Positions 35,725 through 47,190 of a stretch of DNA of 64,000 bases are shown one piece after another. The notes under the pieces are model-generated. The model ran no database searches and was not told the origin of the DNA. It saw only the letters and a program-made list of their open reading frames with translations. Where the stretch lies: the NCBI GenBank assembly GCA_039566865.1, contig CM076956.1, forward strand, positions 9,249,511 to 9,313,510. The letters are read 5' to 3'. The position numbers were made by a program, and so were the translations under genes. This stretch comes from Aurelia coerulea. Its lineage: Eukaryota > Cnidaria > Scyphozoa > Semaeostomeae > Ulmaridae. Within the stretch, counting starts at the first letter, position 1. Every line of letters starts with the position of its first letter.

Positions 35725-36185
35725 TTCTTAAGTTACGTGGCAGTTTTTGTCGTATTTCCAATAACAGTTTCACAGTTTCCAGATTTAGTCACCTGGCTGA
35801 CAGCGTTGGCATTGCAACATGTTTCCCCGTATCAAACAGTGTCTGCACGCACACACACTCTCTTCAGCTAATATCTGACTTGCTGTAGAGTCTGTTGTTC
35901 TGTTATTATGTTACGTAGAACTTATTGTCTATATTACTAAAATGTTTCTAATAGCAATTGCACTGTTTCCAGATGCAGTCAGCGAGTTGACATTGCAATA
36001 GGTTTTCCCACATCAAGCAGCTGTCTTCATACATACTGTCTTGTTGCTAATACGTGGTGTAGAGTCTGTTTCTGTTATTATATTACGTAGCGTTTATTGT
36101 GTATGTTACCAAAATTGTTTCCGCTACTAGAACAGTTCCCAGAATTATTCTCCTAGTCGACATTGCAACTGGTTTTCCTGGCTTG
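35725..36185. repeat. Decayed tandem array 3 upstream of the GPCR
   Basis: Three units of about 170 bases anchored on ctgttattatgttacgtag (about 35727, 35902 and 36076), each followed by a gacattgcaacaggttttcc phrase. Distinct in sequence from arrays 1 and 2. Confidence 0.68.
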
Positions 36186-36718
36186 AGCATCTGTCTTCTT
36201 GCATACTTACTTGAAGCTTGAAATGAAGCAAACATACTCTCATGGATAAACTTTTTCAGAATTCCAGCTAATATAATGTACTTTGTAGCATCTTTGCAGC
36301 ATGTCCAAAAACTGTCCTCTACAGCTTATACCTTCTTCCACACCCTCTCCACTCTTAGATGACCAAGCTCTTGTGAACTGCTTCAGAAAAAGGCTTTCTA
36401 GAGGATTAATTTCTCTTTGCAGTACCTATCATGGCATGGCCTATTATTCATCAGTCGCTTTAATCCCACTGCGGGTACCTTAAAACGAAATCATCTTGAA
36501 ATGTTACTGTCAACGTCAAAAACAGCATTATCACGCTGTTGTTATGGTCGTTCTTTTACCTCAACGCAAGTTTATGTGTTTTTTTGTGCTGAAATTCTAG
36601 CCACTCTCTTTACTTCCGAGACGTAGATCATAGGGGGCAAATCTTTGCACAACTGTAAAATTCATCATATGAAATGTTATGAATTATTCATAGGGCATTT
36701 TATAGCTATAGTGATATA

Positions 36719-36841
36719 GTCTGTCTCAGTCTCAAACTAGATGTCACCTGCAAATGCCCGCGAATAACAACAATAAAAGTGTTTTGCGAAGGAATTTTGC
36801 ATTATCGCCAATCTCAGGTGACTTCTAATTTGAGATGGACT
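36719..36841. mobile_element. Family C palindromic MITE, copy 2
   Basis: gtctgtctcagtctcaaact at the left, tctaatttgagatggactac at the right, with aaatgcccgcgaataacaac inside, matching 20020-20139 and 63038-63159. Confidence 0.78.
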
Positions 36842-38274
36842 ACAGTTTGCTATCATTCCAAAGAGCGTTTTTGACATCATTGTAATTTCAGAATCACAGC
36901 GTTTTTGTATTTCTCCTAGTTTTGATTTTGTGATGTCATCAAATGGCTGAATCGTAAACCATAAAAGCGACAGACTGCTGCTTTCACCAAGTTGTAGACC
37001 TTTGTGAATTGAGGTTTCCTCGAACGATCTATCGATTTTTCTCAATCAATTTAGCAGTGATGATGCTTTTAATGTTTGTCAAAGCTTGAGAACTGAATGA
37101 CATTGAGTTCGTTTCGAGCAATTTTGTTGAAAATAAAACGCGACAACATTTAATGCGATTAATCCTAAAGTTTTCAAGATTTGCAGCCTATTTTTGAGAC
37201 GTACAGTACAGCATATAGCTGGATAGGTTATAAAGAGTTATCTTGATGTATTTCTCAACTATGCACATTTAATTCTAGGTTACTTACTATGACGTAATTT
37301 GTCATACACTTTTTTGTTTATAGGGGTAAATATTGTTCCAAGCTTTTTGAATTTGTACTCGAGAGGTCAGAAATTGGTCCTCACGAGGCAAAGACACAAT
37401 CAAGGTTGCATTAAACAACCATGCACCCGAAGAAACATACGTATGGTGTCAAATCATATATCAACAAAGATGAGCCTGGATGAGCCAACTATATCATGGG
37501 CAGATATCATGTACGCATGGTGGTCAGGAAAGATCGTGTGAAGTAGAGAAGTAGAGATGTAGGGTTGACAAAGAACTCCGATCGGAATTTGGAATTCTGA
37601 TTTAACAGCATTGGTATACGGTTCGATGCTCCTTGAATTTTAGGTTCTCACGCCTCCTCTCAATTAGCTTGATTGTGGTACCTGTTTTGTTCTTTGTTGT
37701 TGTCTCCGCAATCAGTTGCATGTATTTAACTCCTTGTATCTTTTTTCTGTCTCTTTTTTTCTCTGGAGAGGTCGTGGGGCACCACTTCCTTCGCCCGCCT
37801 TTGCCTCGTCCTTTCTTCATGTTTCCACTTGACAATGTTCTCAGAAAAGTCTCACTCTGGGCTCTCCCCACTCAAATGGAAGAATATTTACCCCTGCCTT
37901 TTTCTCTGGAATATTTTTTATCTTGACGTCTGAAAATGTACAAGTACCGTTACAGGGCTTTGCAGTTGAGTTGCATCATACTGAAAATATGTACCATTTT
38001 AATTGAAGTTTGAGGCTTCTCGATTTTCCTTACCCTGGGTACCAGAAAAATGACTTAATTTGATACTTTTCTTGTAATATTATATTGCTGCTTGATTCGA
38101 TGTCACCTTGTAAAATGACGTCACAGAGTCTCATGTCCCAAATGTCCTTATATCCTTATATGTAAACGAGACCTCAATGCGAGAAAGAGGCAAGTTCAAT
38201 ATGTTCAATAATATGGCGGCAGAAATTCAGAAAATTAGATGTAAATGGTCTAGTGAAAAGTTGTTCATGAGAGG

Positions 38275-38374
38275 ATGATTCGTCGAATGTTAACTGCCCT
38301 GTTCCCTCCAACAAAATTGAAGAGGCTTGTCGGTGTGGACCATCTTGGTAACAAGTATTATGAGCAAGAGAAAG
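38275..38374 (+). CDS. NDUFAF2: NDUFAF2 exon 1
   Basis: Start ATG at 38275, donor gtgagt, phase 1. Codes MIRRMLTALFPPTKLKRL and VGVDHLGNKYYEQEK. A four-codon frame ATG AGA GGA TGA at 38267-38278 overlaps the start codon in another frame. Confidence 0.9.
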
Positions 38375-41300
38375 GTGAGTAGGTGAGAAAAAAAAACGAG
38401 ATTGAGAAGAAGAATCAAATTTAGGCCCTTCAGGCCTTCACCGCTACCCTGTTTGTTATTCTTCTGTCAGGCCGATATAGGCCTAGCCTTGTTTGTACGA
38501 GAAAATATTGGTCATATACTAGTAGCAAGTAATATTTAACAGATGCTGCAACACCTTAGCTACTCCTATCTTAATTTTGGTGAGTTTGTTTTCATGATGC
38601 TGAAATGACTTGACCTGATGACGATCACGCTATTAAAATGCTTTAAAATGGCGGTTTAAGGAACTCTCCTTTAGGCCATATGAAATAAATTAATAGATTC
38701 TATCACCGCCCGCGTGGAAAATTAACTCGTCCTTTACCAAGATGCATTGCGTTCTTTAATAGAATTCCTATGGAATCGTTAAGGAGTCGTAATTCGAACG
38801 CAATGCATCTTTGTAAAACGTGCACAAAACGAAAAGGCCATTGGTGACCACTAAGAAAACGTAAAATTAAAAAGAGAGGAGGTTCTTATCAATGTTATAC
38901 TAATTTCCCCCGCTACCTGTTGTGGCGTTGCCTTCCTGGTTTCGTAAGCTAGCCAGACCTAAAAACTTTGAAGGTTTTTTCAACTTTCTTTGTATTGATT
39001 TCTTCAAACTCGAGCTTAAACTTAAGAGAACTCGGTCGTGAAGTTACTGCAGTTTGTCTCGCCTGTTGTTGGACTGGAGAATTCAAATCAACAAATATTT
39101 CTTTCCCTCCCCAAAGAATCAAAAGAAAAGAATTCACAAGCACTTTAGCAATTATTGTCAACAATAATGGTTTTGCATCACAAATGGGAATTCCTTTTGT
39201 TAATCACTTGAAAGAAAATATACAGTTGTACCAATCATCCAATCAAATATCCAATCACAGAGTGTTGTTATTGTCCTTTCGTTCTTTTGTTTTACACTGC
39301 CAATTTTACAGTTGCAATGCAATTATTTCAGGCAGAGGAGCAAAACCTAGGGTCATCTTCTTTGGTGTAGGTGATATCCCAACAATCAAAATTTTGCCAG
39401 ATGAGATAAGAGATCTTGATTTTTGAGACTATATTCTGCTTTGCAGTGCTACAAACCGCTGTGCAACAATTAGCATTTTTTTTATAAAAAAGAGGGTAGT
39501 AGAGAGATCAGCTAGAGAAAAGATTAGCCTCTTCTTCGATACCTAAATAGATTGTGGAAGTGTTTAAGGGAGAAAGGGCCTACAAAGAACTCTTCCATGC
39601 ACACAGGTACACATTTATTTCAATCTTGATAAAAACTCTTGGTGAGGTGATTTTAGTATGTCTGTCAAAAGGGTAGGAGGTATCAGAAGTTAACGGCAAA
39701 ATTCTGGTATCTGTGACAATGACAAATTGGATTTTTGGATGGCCCCTGACCTGTTTTTACTCTTTTTCACAGCTGATGGGAAAATGAGAAGATTTTTTGA
39801 AAGAAGTGATGAGTTGAATCCAGATGAATATCAGCCAGGGATGATACCAAATCTATGGGAAAGTATGTCTTTGTTGGTCACTGTTCTTTTTCAAATGAAA
39901 TTGTGTACCCAAATTGATAAATGCTCACTTGTAAGTGTCAAAGATTCGCTTACTTCTGCTAGCAGGAATCTTGAAAATGTATTTATATGTGACGGGTGTA
40001 ATTTAAGGAATCCAGGAGTCCAGAATCACAGAACTATGGGATTACGAAATGTGGAACTGCGGTATTCTATCCAGTGAATTTACACTGACCAATCCCCAAA
40101 GTTTTAAACTTTCAATTGCATCAATGTTTCCTGCTGTGTCCCAGAAGAAACTTCGCTCTTGTGATTAAGCTAAGCTATCCATGAAGTTATGAGTTTCAAC
40201 TGATTCATTGTCAAGAAGCCATCTGCTTTACAGGAATTAGACTGTTTGAAGAATGACAAACTTGGTCAAAATAATTGTAACAGAGCATGCATCTTGAAAT
40301 ATCCATCTTTGACCCATTAACTATATTAGAGAATTTGTGTTTTACAATTTATACGTATGACACAATTCCATAATTCTGCAGTTCTGAATTCTGTAATTCC
40401 ATAGTTCCGTGATTCCAGATTCCCAAATTGTTTTGTCTGGATTCCTTAAATTACACCTGTTGTTTATATGACAGTTGCAGTAAGTTTTCCTCAAATTTTG
40501 ATCATATCTGACAATGCAAGGCAAGTCATTCTCATTTTAACATGATAATGAGTCATCAAATGACTTATTGTAATGCAGTTTCATTACCCTAAATGGATTC
40601 AAAACCATGAGATAACTAATTGATGTTTTTTTATATTTTCCATAGCTTGGATTCGTGGTAGAAGTGACACACCACCTACTATTGAGGTAACTGTAAAATG
40701 TTTTGTAAATCAAACCATGTGAAAATATTTTTCTTCTTGAAGAGATCTTAAAAGTAAAGTCCCACCTTCAAGAAGCCCTTTTCCTCTTTTGATTATCGTA
40801 TTACTTTCCTATGTTCTGTCAAAAGTTCAGGGTCCAGTTTCTTGTGAATAAAGGTGGGACTTTACTATATGTGTAAAAATTTCTAAACAATTGCTCTAAA
40901 GAACTTCCTAAATATTGTTAGGCAAGAAAACAAATTGGCATCTTCAACTTATTTCCTAACTTTCATGACATTTTCAGAAAGGAATTGTTCTCTATTGCTG
41001 TAAATGATCAAACTGTAGAACAGTAAATAGTATGTGGCCATCTTTTCCTATATGTTGAACTACTGGGTGAATGAAAAAAAGAATCCCCGTTTGCAAGGCT
41101 TCTGCTCCCTGAATAACAAAGCAATAATATTGAAAAGTGTCTTGTTTTATTGCCAATATGTTCAATTAAGTTCAGTCATTTACCTGGCTTTAATCAGCCA
41201 TTCCTTCTCGTGGATATGGGCCATTTTCTACAGAAAACCCCTTCCAAAAACCTGCAATATATTTGCCGATATCATTGTCTTGATATCCAGGGAGCCGTGA

Positions 41301-44300
41301 CCTTTCAAACAGGGATTCTTTTATTGCCTCGCCCGGTAGAGCACTGTATTTCTGTCCATATGCTGTACCCAAGCCTTGTCCCATATTGTAAGCAGCTTTG
41401 ATTCTGTCCAGGATCTCATGCAAAGAGAAAAGATGCAAGAAATTATTGCTATGAAAGCTGAAGAAATTAAAAGAAGGGATGATGAGGTAATTCTTTTCAT
41501 TGTGAAATTGTTTTATTTTTTTCATTTCAAATACAATAGATTCAAAAAGGAGAGATTTTATCAACTAGAACTGGATCATAGCCTGGTGAGCCTGGCTAGC
41601 ACTTGAAGATTGAAAATGAGAAATTAAGATAATGTACTTATGCTAAAAGCTGCAACTACAATATTTGATCTTCTTTCACACAAATTATGTAAAACAGATT
41701 TGACACCATTTTACTCATTCTCCGCAAGCTTTGCTGTCAATAAGAATAAGTTTGTTGTTCAAAGTCGTTAGATAAAAGATGCATGTAGAAGCTAAGAGCA
41801 ACCTGATTATATCTTTGAGTTTTTACATGTTTTGCTGTAAAGTGATGTGTTTGCTCAATTAATTATATTGTAAATTGTTGACTCCCTGATGTTTCAAATT
41901 CTCTTTTATACACTCACAAAATTTACAACAACAAACGATTAAAAAATGATACCACAAGGCAAGGAGCACAGAAATATAGAACGACCTGGAGGCCATTATG
42001 TTTAACATAGAGAGACAAATATTACAAAGTAACTAGATATAAAAAAGAAAATTTTACACGAGAGAGGAGTTTTTGGAGTATGTCAGGTTCTTTCAGTTAC
42101 GTTTTCCTTTTCAAATGATTTGTAAGTTTAATTGGCTATGCCTTATCTATCTGTATTATGTTTGTTTCAGGCTCAAGAAAAAGCTTTTGAAGGTAAGTGG
42201 AACAAATTAAAATCGTTTTTTGACTCTTGGTGTTTAATCAGAAATGTGTACTGTAATCTTTATTAATTCCATCATTAGATAATCTGGTTTCTGCGATGAA
42301 TGGTACTTGTGTACAGTTCAACACAAAGCATGTAATTTCGTTAGGATTTTGCAGATTTAAAATATGCATAAGTAGAGTTAAATACAAACATTAATGCAAA
42401 ATACTGTGAGATCATGTGAAGAATCAAAGAAATAATTTTACAGTACAGCCCTTGCGCACACTAACATGACACCAATCCTCAAGAATTATTGATTTTCAGA
42501 CAGGAAAACCATGTGAAAGGGGCTCTGTCGCGAAACTGTAAACAAATCTGATGACACCGGACGTGTCCATTGGTCTCCATTGTTTTCTGCAGTTTGTTTA
42601 GTGGCTTCACCCAAGCCACCAAAAAATGTTCGTTAAAAATCCACTTACATCCAAGCAATCGTAAAAGATATCAATGTTTGGCTTTTCCTCCGTGCACTTC
42701 AAAGGTTAATCTTCAAAATGGCGCTTTCATTTTCGAAAAAAAAAACAGGTAAACGTCTGTGTGATATCGCCCATCAAAAAACTGCAAAATCACCATTTCG
42801 ACCGAAATTTGGAGACGGAGCCCGTTTAATATGCACAATGCATGTACTGTAGGTACTGCAGTTACGCTTTGGGATGTCGACCTTCCAGTATCATCGCATT
42901 TTCAGCTACGTTTTTCGATTTTTTAGATGCATCTGTAAAATGTAATAATATTTGACACAAATATTTCAATATTCTCTTTTAGAGGGCTTAATTTCCAGAA
43001 GCTTGGAAGCTCCGAAACCAGATATGGCAACAAAGCAAAGTAATATATTATTTAATTTTGCTGAATGACGAAATCTAAGCCTGCCTGCATGCAGACTTTC
43101 ACGCGAAAAATTGATAAGAGGACACGTGAAAAATTGAAAAGAGGACACGCGAAAAATTGAAAAGAGGAGAAAAAATTCTCTGTCTCTTCCTTTTTATTTT
43201 TCGCGCCGAGAGTCTGCACACAGGCTAAATCTAAGCCTGTCCAAAGCTTTTTCCTTCCGCCAAATTTGGATCCGCACATTTTGTTTCTATATCTCTAACA
43301 TACAAACAAGCATATTTCAGTGCAATTTGACTATCGAGCAGATTGTTTGTTGCATCTAGGTCCCGCCTCTCTTTATAATGCTAGTCTATTCTGTTATGTT
43401 ATGATTTATTATCATTATGATTAGCCTCGTTTTGATATTGAGACACACTTGTAAAATGTAAAATGTCGGTGCTTAGGCCCATAAAATGAATCTCACGTTG
43501 GAGTTTATATCAGTTTCTCTCGGCCCAATCTGAACAAAATATGGTGTCAGGTGTGGGATCAGAATCGTTATCAGAAACATATTTTGAAGTAGCCAAGTAG
43601 TTGCCAAGGATCTCCTTCACAAGATCCATTTTTTGATCCACATGACCACGCAACAGAAAATATTTACCACAACACAATGTTGATTTTCTAGTAGCTCATA
43701 AATAGTACCTGCTTCTATTTGCAACTAAGTTTGGTATTTCTGTGCAAAGATTAGGATTTTAACATTAAGAAAGCTCTCATACATTTTCCAAAAGTTTTTC
43801 TACGGAGATGTTGTCGCCCGAAACTTTGGTTGTTAATATATTGGGTGAGGCAAACAAAATTAACATGTTTGGGGGGCAGTGGGATAAAAAATATGTGGCC
43901 GATATTCAAAACTAAAATGTTAATCTATCAGTCAAAGGCTAACTTAGATTTGAAAATTTGTTTGGTAAAAGCACTCATCTTTTAGACCTAGAAATTATAC
44001 AAATGCTGGTAAGGGGTTGGACTTGCTCCAAGTCTCGCTCTTGATCAACGACCAAGCGGGAAGGGGAGGAGAGGCAGAAGAATTGGAAAGGGGAGAGGGA
44101 AGGAGCGTTCTCTATCCCCCTTTTCTCCCCTTTTCTTCTTCCTCTCAATTTCTTCTCCCGTTTGTTTATTGATTGAGAGTGAGACTTGGAGCTAGTCCAG
44201 TAAGGGGTTCGTATGCGAACGAGAATTCCACGCTAAATTCTGGTCCATAATTTACATGCCATTGATATCTAAATTCTATTTGTGAAGCAGACAATCGTAT

Positions 44301-45006
44301 TGAATTTACTGTACCTTTGATTTGGCAAGTGCGTACGTGATTTTTGTGATTTTAAAATCACACGATTTTTTCCTGTGATCTTAGTGATTTTTTTTGTGAT
44401 TTTAGTGATTTTTTTGTGATTTTTTCTTGTGATTTTTCTATGATTTTGTGATTTTTGTGATTTTTGTATGTTATGTGATTTTTTTGTGATTTTAAGGAAG
44501 GTGTACGAAAAAAAAATCAGTGATTTGCCCCTCGCCCGTTCCCATACAAACCCCTTACCAACATTTCCTTAATTTTCGGTGTGATTTCATCAAACAAAAT
44601 TTTTACGTCTAAGTTAGCCCTTTACTGATAGATTATCATTTAAGTTTTGTACATCAGCCACGTACTTTTTATTCCACAATCCGCCAAACATGTTAACCCC
44701 TTTCTGACTCACCCGTTAGTCAATTTCATAGCACTTGTCAAGCAAAACTTTCCAGGATCTAAAATACTGAATTTACACTTTTTAATTCGTTTTCACCTCA
44801 CTATGCCTCTCTTTCCTGATGTAGTTGGACACGCCTCTGCACCATATTTTGGGCCTAGTACACAAGATTCGGATCCAACAACAGTTGGCGCGAAGTTCGA
44901 GCCTGGAGCTTGGAAACCACAATCAAAAACAACTAAGGAGATAGGCGATGACGAAGAAGAAACTTTTCAACCGCAAAGTTGGATGCCAAATAAATCAAAA
45001 TCATAG
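38275..45006 (+). CDS. NDUFAF2: NADH dehydrogenase complex I assembly factor 2 (mimitin/B17.2L) homologue, 6 exons
   Basis: Complete gene coding 169 residues, the length of human NDUFAF2. Exons 38275-38374, 39773-39862, 40646-40686, 41412-41486, 42171-42192 and 44825-45006. All introns are GT/AG and frame is kept throughout. The family is a mitochondrial chaperone for late complex I assembly. Family landmarks are LVGVDHLGNKYYEQ (residues about 21-34), RRFFERSD, NPDEYQPGMIPNLWE, WIRGRSDTPPTIE, a helical Glu/Lys-rich middle, VGHASAPYFGP, and the C-terminal FEPGAWKP / FQPQSWMP repeats. The fifth exon is only 22 bases. Several introns carry transposable elements. The N terminus (MIRRMLTALFP) is basic and hydrophobic, fitting mitochondrial import. 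Confidence 0.94.
38736..38816. mobile_element. Short palindromic element, ACCAAGATGCATTGCGTTC family, copy 1
   Basis: Arms tttaccaagatgcattgcgt and the inverse, acgcaatgcatctttgtaaa, around agaattcctatggaatcgtt. A decayed copy interrupts an inverted repeat at 54063-54183. Confidence 0.66.
39773..39862 (+). CDS. NDUFAF2: NDUFAF2 exon 2
   Basis: Acceptor tttttcacag, donor gtatgt. Codes ADGKMRRFFERSDELNPD and EYQPGMIPNLWE. Confidence 0.93.
39982..40474. mobile_element. Inverted-repeat element with reiterated GAATTATGGAATT-like phrases
   Basis: Ends tttatatgtgacgggtgtaa...taaggaatccag and the inverse, tggattccttaaattacacc...tatatgac. The arms contain reiterated (cagaa)ttatggaatt phrases. Lies in NDUFAF2 intron 2. 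Confidence 0.68.
40646..40686 (+). CDS. NDUFAF2: NDUFAF2 exon 3
   Basis: A 41-base exon. Acceptor ttttccatag, donor gtaact. Codes TWIRGRSDTPPTIE, the most conserved core of the family. Confidence 0.92.
40753..40866. mobile_element. 114-bp MITE with perfect 16-bp inverted ends
   Basis: Ends agtaaagtcccacctt and aaggtgggactttact are exact inverses. No internal coding capacity. Lies in NDUFAF2 intron 3, 66 bases after the exon 3 donor. Confidence 0.8.
41064..41336. mobile_element. Family B DNA transposon, short copy 4
   Basis: Ends gggtgaatgaaaaaaagaat and the inverse, gattcttttattgcctcgccc. Shares cttgatatccaggga with the right part of 7397-7996 (cttgatattcaggga). 273 bases, an internally deleted copy. 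Confidence 0.76.
41412..41486 (+). CDS. NDUFAF2: NDUFAF2 exon 4
   Basis: Acceptor attctgtccag, donor gtaatt, phase 0 on both sides. Codes a charged helix, DLMQREKMQEIIAMKAEE, then IKRRDDE. A family B element ends 75 bases upstream. Confidence 0.88.
42171..42192 (+). CDS. NDUFAF2: NDUFAF2 exon 5 (22-base microexon)
   Basis: Acceptor tttgtttcag, donor gtaagt, coding AQEKAFE. It is needed to keep frame between exons 4 and 6 (phase 0 to phase 1) and extends the charged helix. Small size lowers confidence, but both splice signals are strong. Confidence 0.78.
43079..43226. mobile_element. Palindromic MITE with tandem GAGGACACGCGAAAAATTGAA units
   Basis: Arms gcctgcctgcatgcagactt and the inverse, gagtctgcacacaggct. 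The direct repeat aaatctaa lies on both sides (43071-43078, 43227-43234). Inside are three tandem units of about 23 bases, gaggacacgcgaaaaattga. Confidence 0.74.
44018..44199. mobile_element. Nested 182-bp palindromic element with 9-bp target duplication
   Basis: Ends tggacttgctccaagtctc and the inverse, gagacttggagctagtcca. Flanked by GTAAGGGGT at 44009-44017 and 44200-44208. The paralogous element at 31377-32097 has the empty site with one copy of gtaaggggt (about 31546), which proves insertion into the host element. Confidence 0.88.
44337..44500. repeat. Low-complexity (GTGATTTT)n-like run
   Basis: Imperfect reiteration of gtgatttt with variable T-runs, located at the centre of the family A element copy 2. 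Likely replication slippage. Confidence 0.8.
44825..45006 (+). CDS. NDUFAF2: NDUFAF2 exon 6 and stop
   Basis: Acceptor ctgatgtag, starts VGHASAPYFGPSTQDSDP and ends FQPQSWMPNKSKS, with TAG at 45004-45006. Begins about 110 bases after a family A transposon. Confidence 0.92.
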
Positions 45007-47190
45007 AAGAAGGTATTTAAATTTGGGCATAATTCTTCGGCTTACTACACAAGCCCTTGTTTTGTTCGATTTATTCCTGCTTGGCCCTACTGAGCCATGT
45101 TGCAACGAAGTACCGTCATGACTTAGTTGGAGCGACTGGAATGAATCAAGGACTCTAGCAGTAAGTCTGCATGCTGCCCGTTTTATATTATCGGCCCTCA
45201 GAATCACACAGTGGTTTTGTGAACTTTAAGCCAACCAAGTGGATTTTGTATGTTGAAACATTTAAACTAAATGAAGTTATGTGTAAAAGTTTGTTGAAAC
45301 TTGCGTAATGTTGAAAGCGAGTTCGTTGTGCAATCCTTATACTGAACAGTTTTAAGCGCCAAGCAGCGTTTCTTTTCGAATGAGGGAACTGCACCCCCTT
45401 GCCCCAAATCCACCACTGAGGACACGACATCCAGACGAATTGGTTTAGAGCCACAAAACAGGAAATTGAAGCCCCCCCCCCATCCCATAACAACGCTCTA
45501 TTCTATGTCTATTGTTACCTTTTTAAGCATGGTAGCCCCGTCAGTCCATAAGTACTCCTTTTTAAGGGGTCAATGGCAAACTCCTATGAAGCCCTTCAAT
45601 CTAAATGATAAGTTGAATGATAAAAAATAACAGGTCTTGTTCTCCTTATCTTAATTAAAGCTCATTTGTACTCTTTAATTTAGGTGCGCAGCGTTCGCTG
45701 TTACTACAAGTTCCATTAAGCAACTGTTCACTTGCAATGCTTGTTAATATGTGCGGAAAGCTGGGCACCAGTGTTTATTGTTTGTGACCTTTTCCATACA
45801 AGGAGATGAATCAAAGCACCTGCTGAATAAGTTACCCTCACAGTTATTTCCAACAGGAAGCCGGTTTAGATTAATTAAGTGGTCTTTGACCCTGAAAAGC
45901 ACTGTTTACGCATAGCTTAGCAAGTTCCAAGCTGCAAACATTCACACACTCTAGACGCGTCAATCGAATAAAACTAAACAAAATCGTTATCTTGAAATCG
46001 CTATGTTCCCAATCGCTGTAGGCCTAATGTTGATTGTTTGTGCTTTCGCTGGATTTATGGTTGCGACTGATGAGTGCGTCAAACCGAAAGGCGAATAGAA
46101 CGAACGACTAAATACAACTAATGGCGACTTTCGACGACGGAATACGACTTACAGCGACTATGGTGGTACAGATAATCGAGGAGCAACGCAAGAAAAATCA
46201 AACGATGATATCTCATAAATCTGGTTTTGGTTGGATGAGGTCAAGTACAGGCGATAAAAGCCGGCTTGCATTTGACAAGACACGACCAACTGCCACTGAA
46301 TACGACAAACTGCGACTAATGGCGACCTTCGACGCCAGAATGCGACAAACTGCGACTTGCCAATGTAAATAAGTTGAAATTAACGATAACTAACATGCTC
46401 AGTGTAAACTTGCTGTGCCAAGTACGGGCGACAGGAAACAACTACCGAGGCTGGAATAAGACAAGCTACGACTGAATACAGCTGTGACTTGACGATTCAT
46501 ACAACTTGAAAGTAACGCTGAATACCTTATCCGGTTTATTTTTGGGTTGGGACGATTAGACTGATTACAAAAGTGTTGTTATCGCTATTGATAGCACTGT
46601 CAGACGCTCAACTACTGCTCATAATCATACAAACGCACAAATTGGACTACATTTGCGACTTTGACAGTCATTCTGATGTTATGGCAGATGGCCTAAGTAA
46701 AGCCCTATTGACAAAGCAGCTAAAATTCATGCTCCCAGGGCTTGACGAAGGGAAAATAAACAGCGGGTGGAAGATTAATGATGCAACTAATAACGTAAGG
46801 AACTTGAAAGTTTCAAGCAACAATAAATCTTGTAGCCTGACTTGACTACAGATGCTCTCTACTGGCCATTTTAACGGCAGGAAACGACAAATACCGAGGG
46901 AGTAAGACCGTAAGACTAACCGCCATCAGAGTTGCCGTTAATTTTTTAACTAAATGTAGTTGCTGTGACTGCTTTTTGCATTTAAACAGTCCTGACTGGT
47001 AACAATCTAACAAACTGACATTAACGAGTATCCTATCAGTGATAGGGCTTACATTGTAAAAATGAGAATAATGAAATTCATTTTTAAATCGATGAAAATC
47101 TTCTGTTATTCATTCACGTCGTAGCAGTTGATTTTAATTTTCCTAATGAATGTTTGAAACATAAACCAACTTAATTTCTGAATCTGATTC
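45007..47190. other. Region downstream of NDUFAF2 with possible retroelement debris
   Basis: No clear gene. 46095-46375 carries two related halves rich in gcgacta and tgcgacaaactgcgac. 46660-46760 could code DVMADGLSKAL, which resembles the end of a copia-type RNase H domain (weak). The rest shows nothing recognised. Confidence 0.45.
46573..46845 (+). pseudogene. Possible copia-like retrotransposon RNase H tail fragment
   Basis: A 90-codon frame contains SDVMADGLSKALLTKQ, reminiscent of the conserved (M/I)ADxLTKxL box near the C terminus of Ty1/copia polyproteins. Nothing else of the polyprotein is recognisable nearby. Low confidence; it could be chance. Confidence 0.3.

Larger units (their letters stand above)
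32969..38274. other. Intergenic region between the GPCR and NDUFAF2
   Basis: Upstream of both divergently oriented genes. Holds three decayed tandem arrays (33.25-36.19 kb) and a palindromic MITE (36719-36841). 36850-38270 shows no recognised gene or repeat. The promoters of both genes should lie here. Confidence 0.6.
43843..44713. mobile_element. Family A inverted-repeat transposon, copy 2, with a nested insertion
   Basis: Ends gggtgaggcaaacaaaatta and the inverse, ctgactcaccc. Matches 31377-32097 (aaatgttaatctatcag, gctggtaaggggtt, gaacgagaattcca, cagccacgtactttt). Interrupted at 44018-44199 by another element. The centre has expanded into a gtgatttt low-complexity run (44337-44500). Confidence 0.83.

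Noticed and set aside
37602..37926. Overlapping open frames on both strands around 37.6-37.9 kb
   Set aside because: Composition follows pyrimidine-rich DNA; no ATG-context, domain or splice support.
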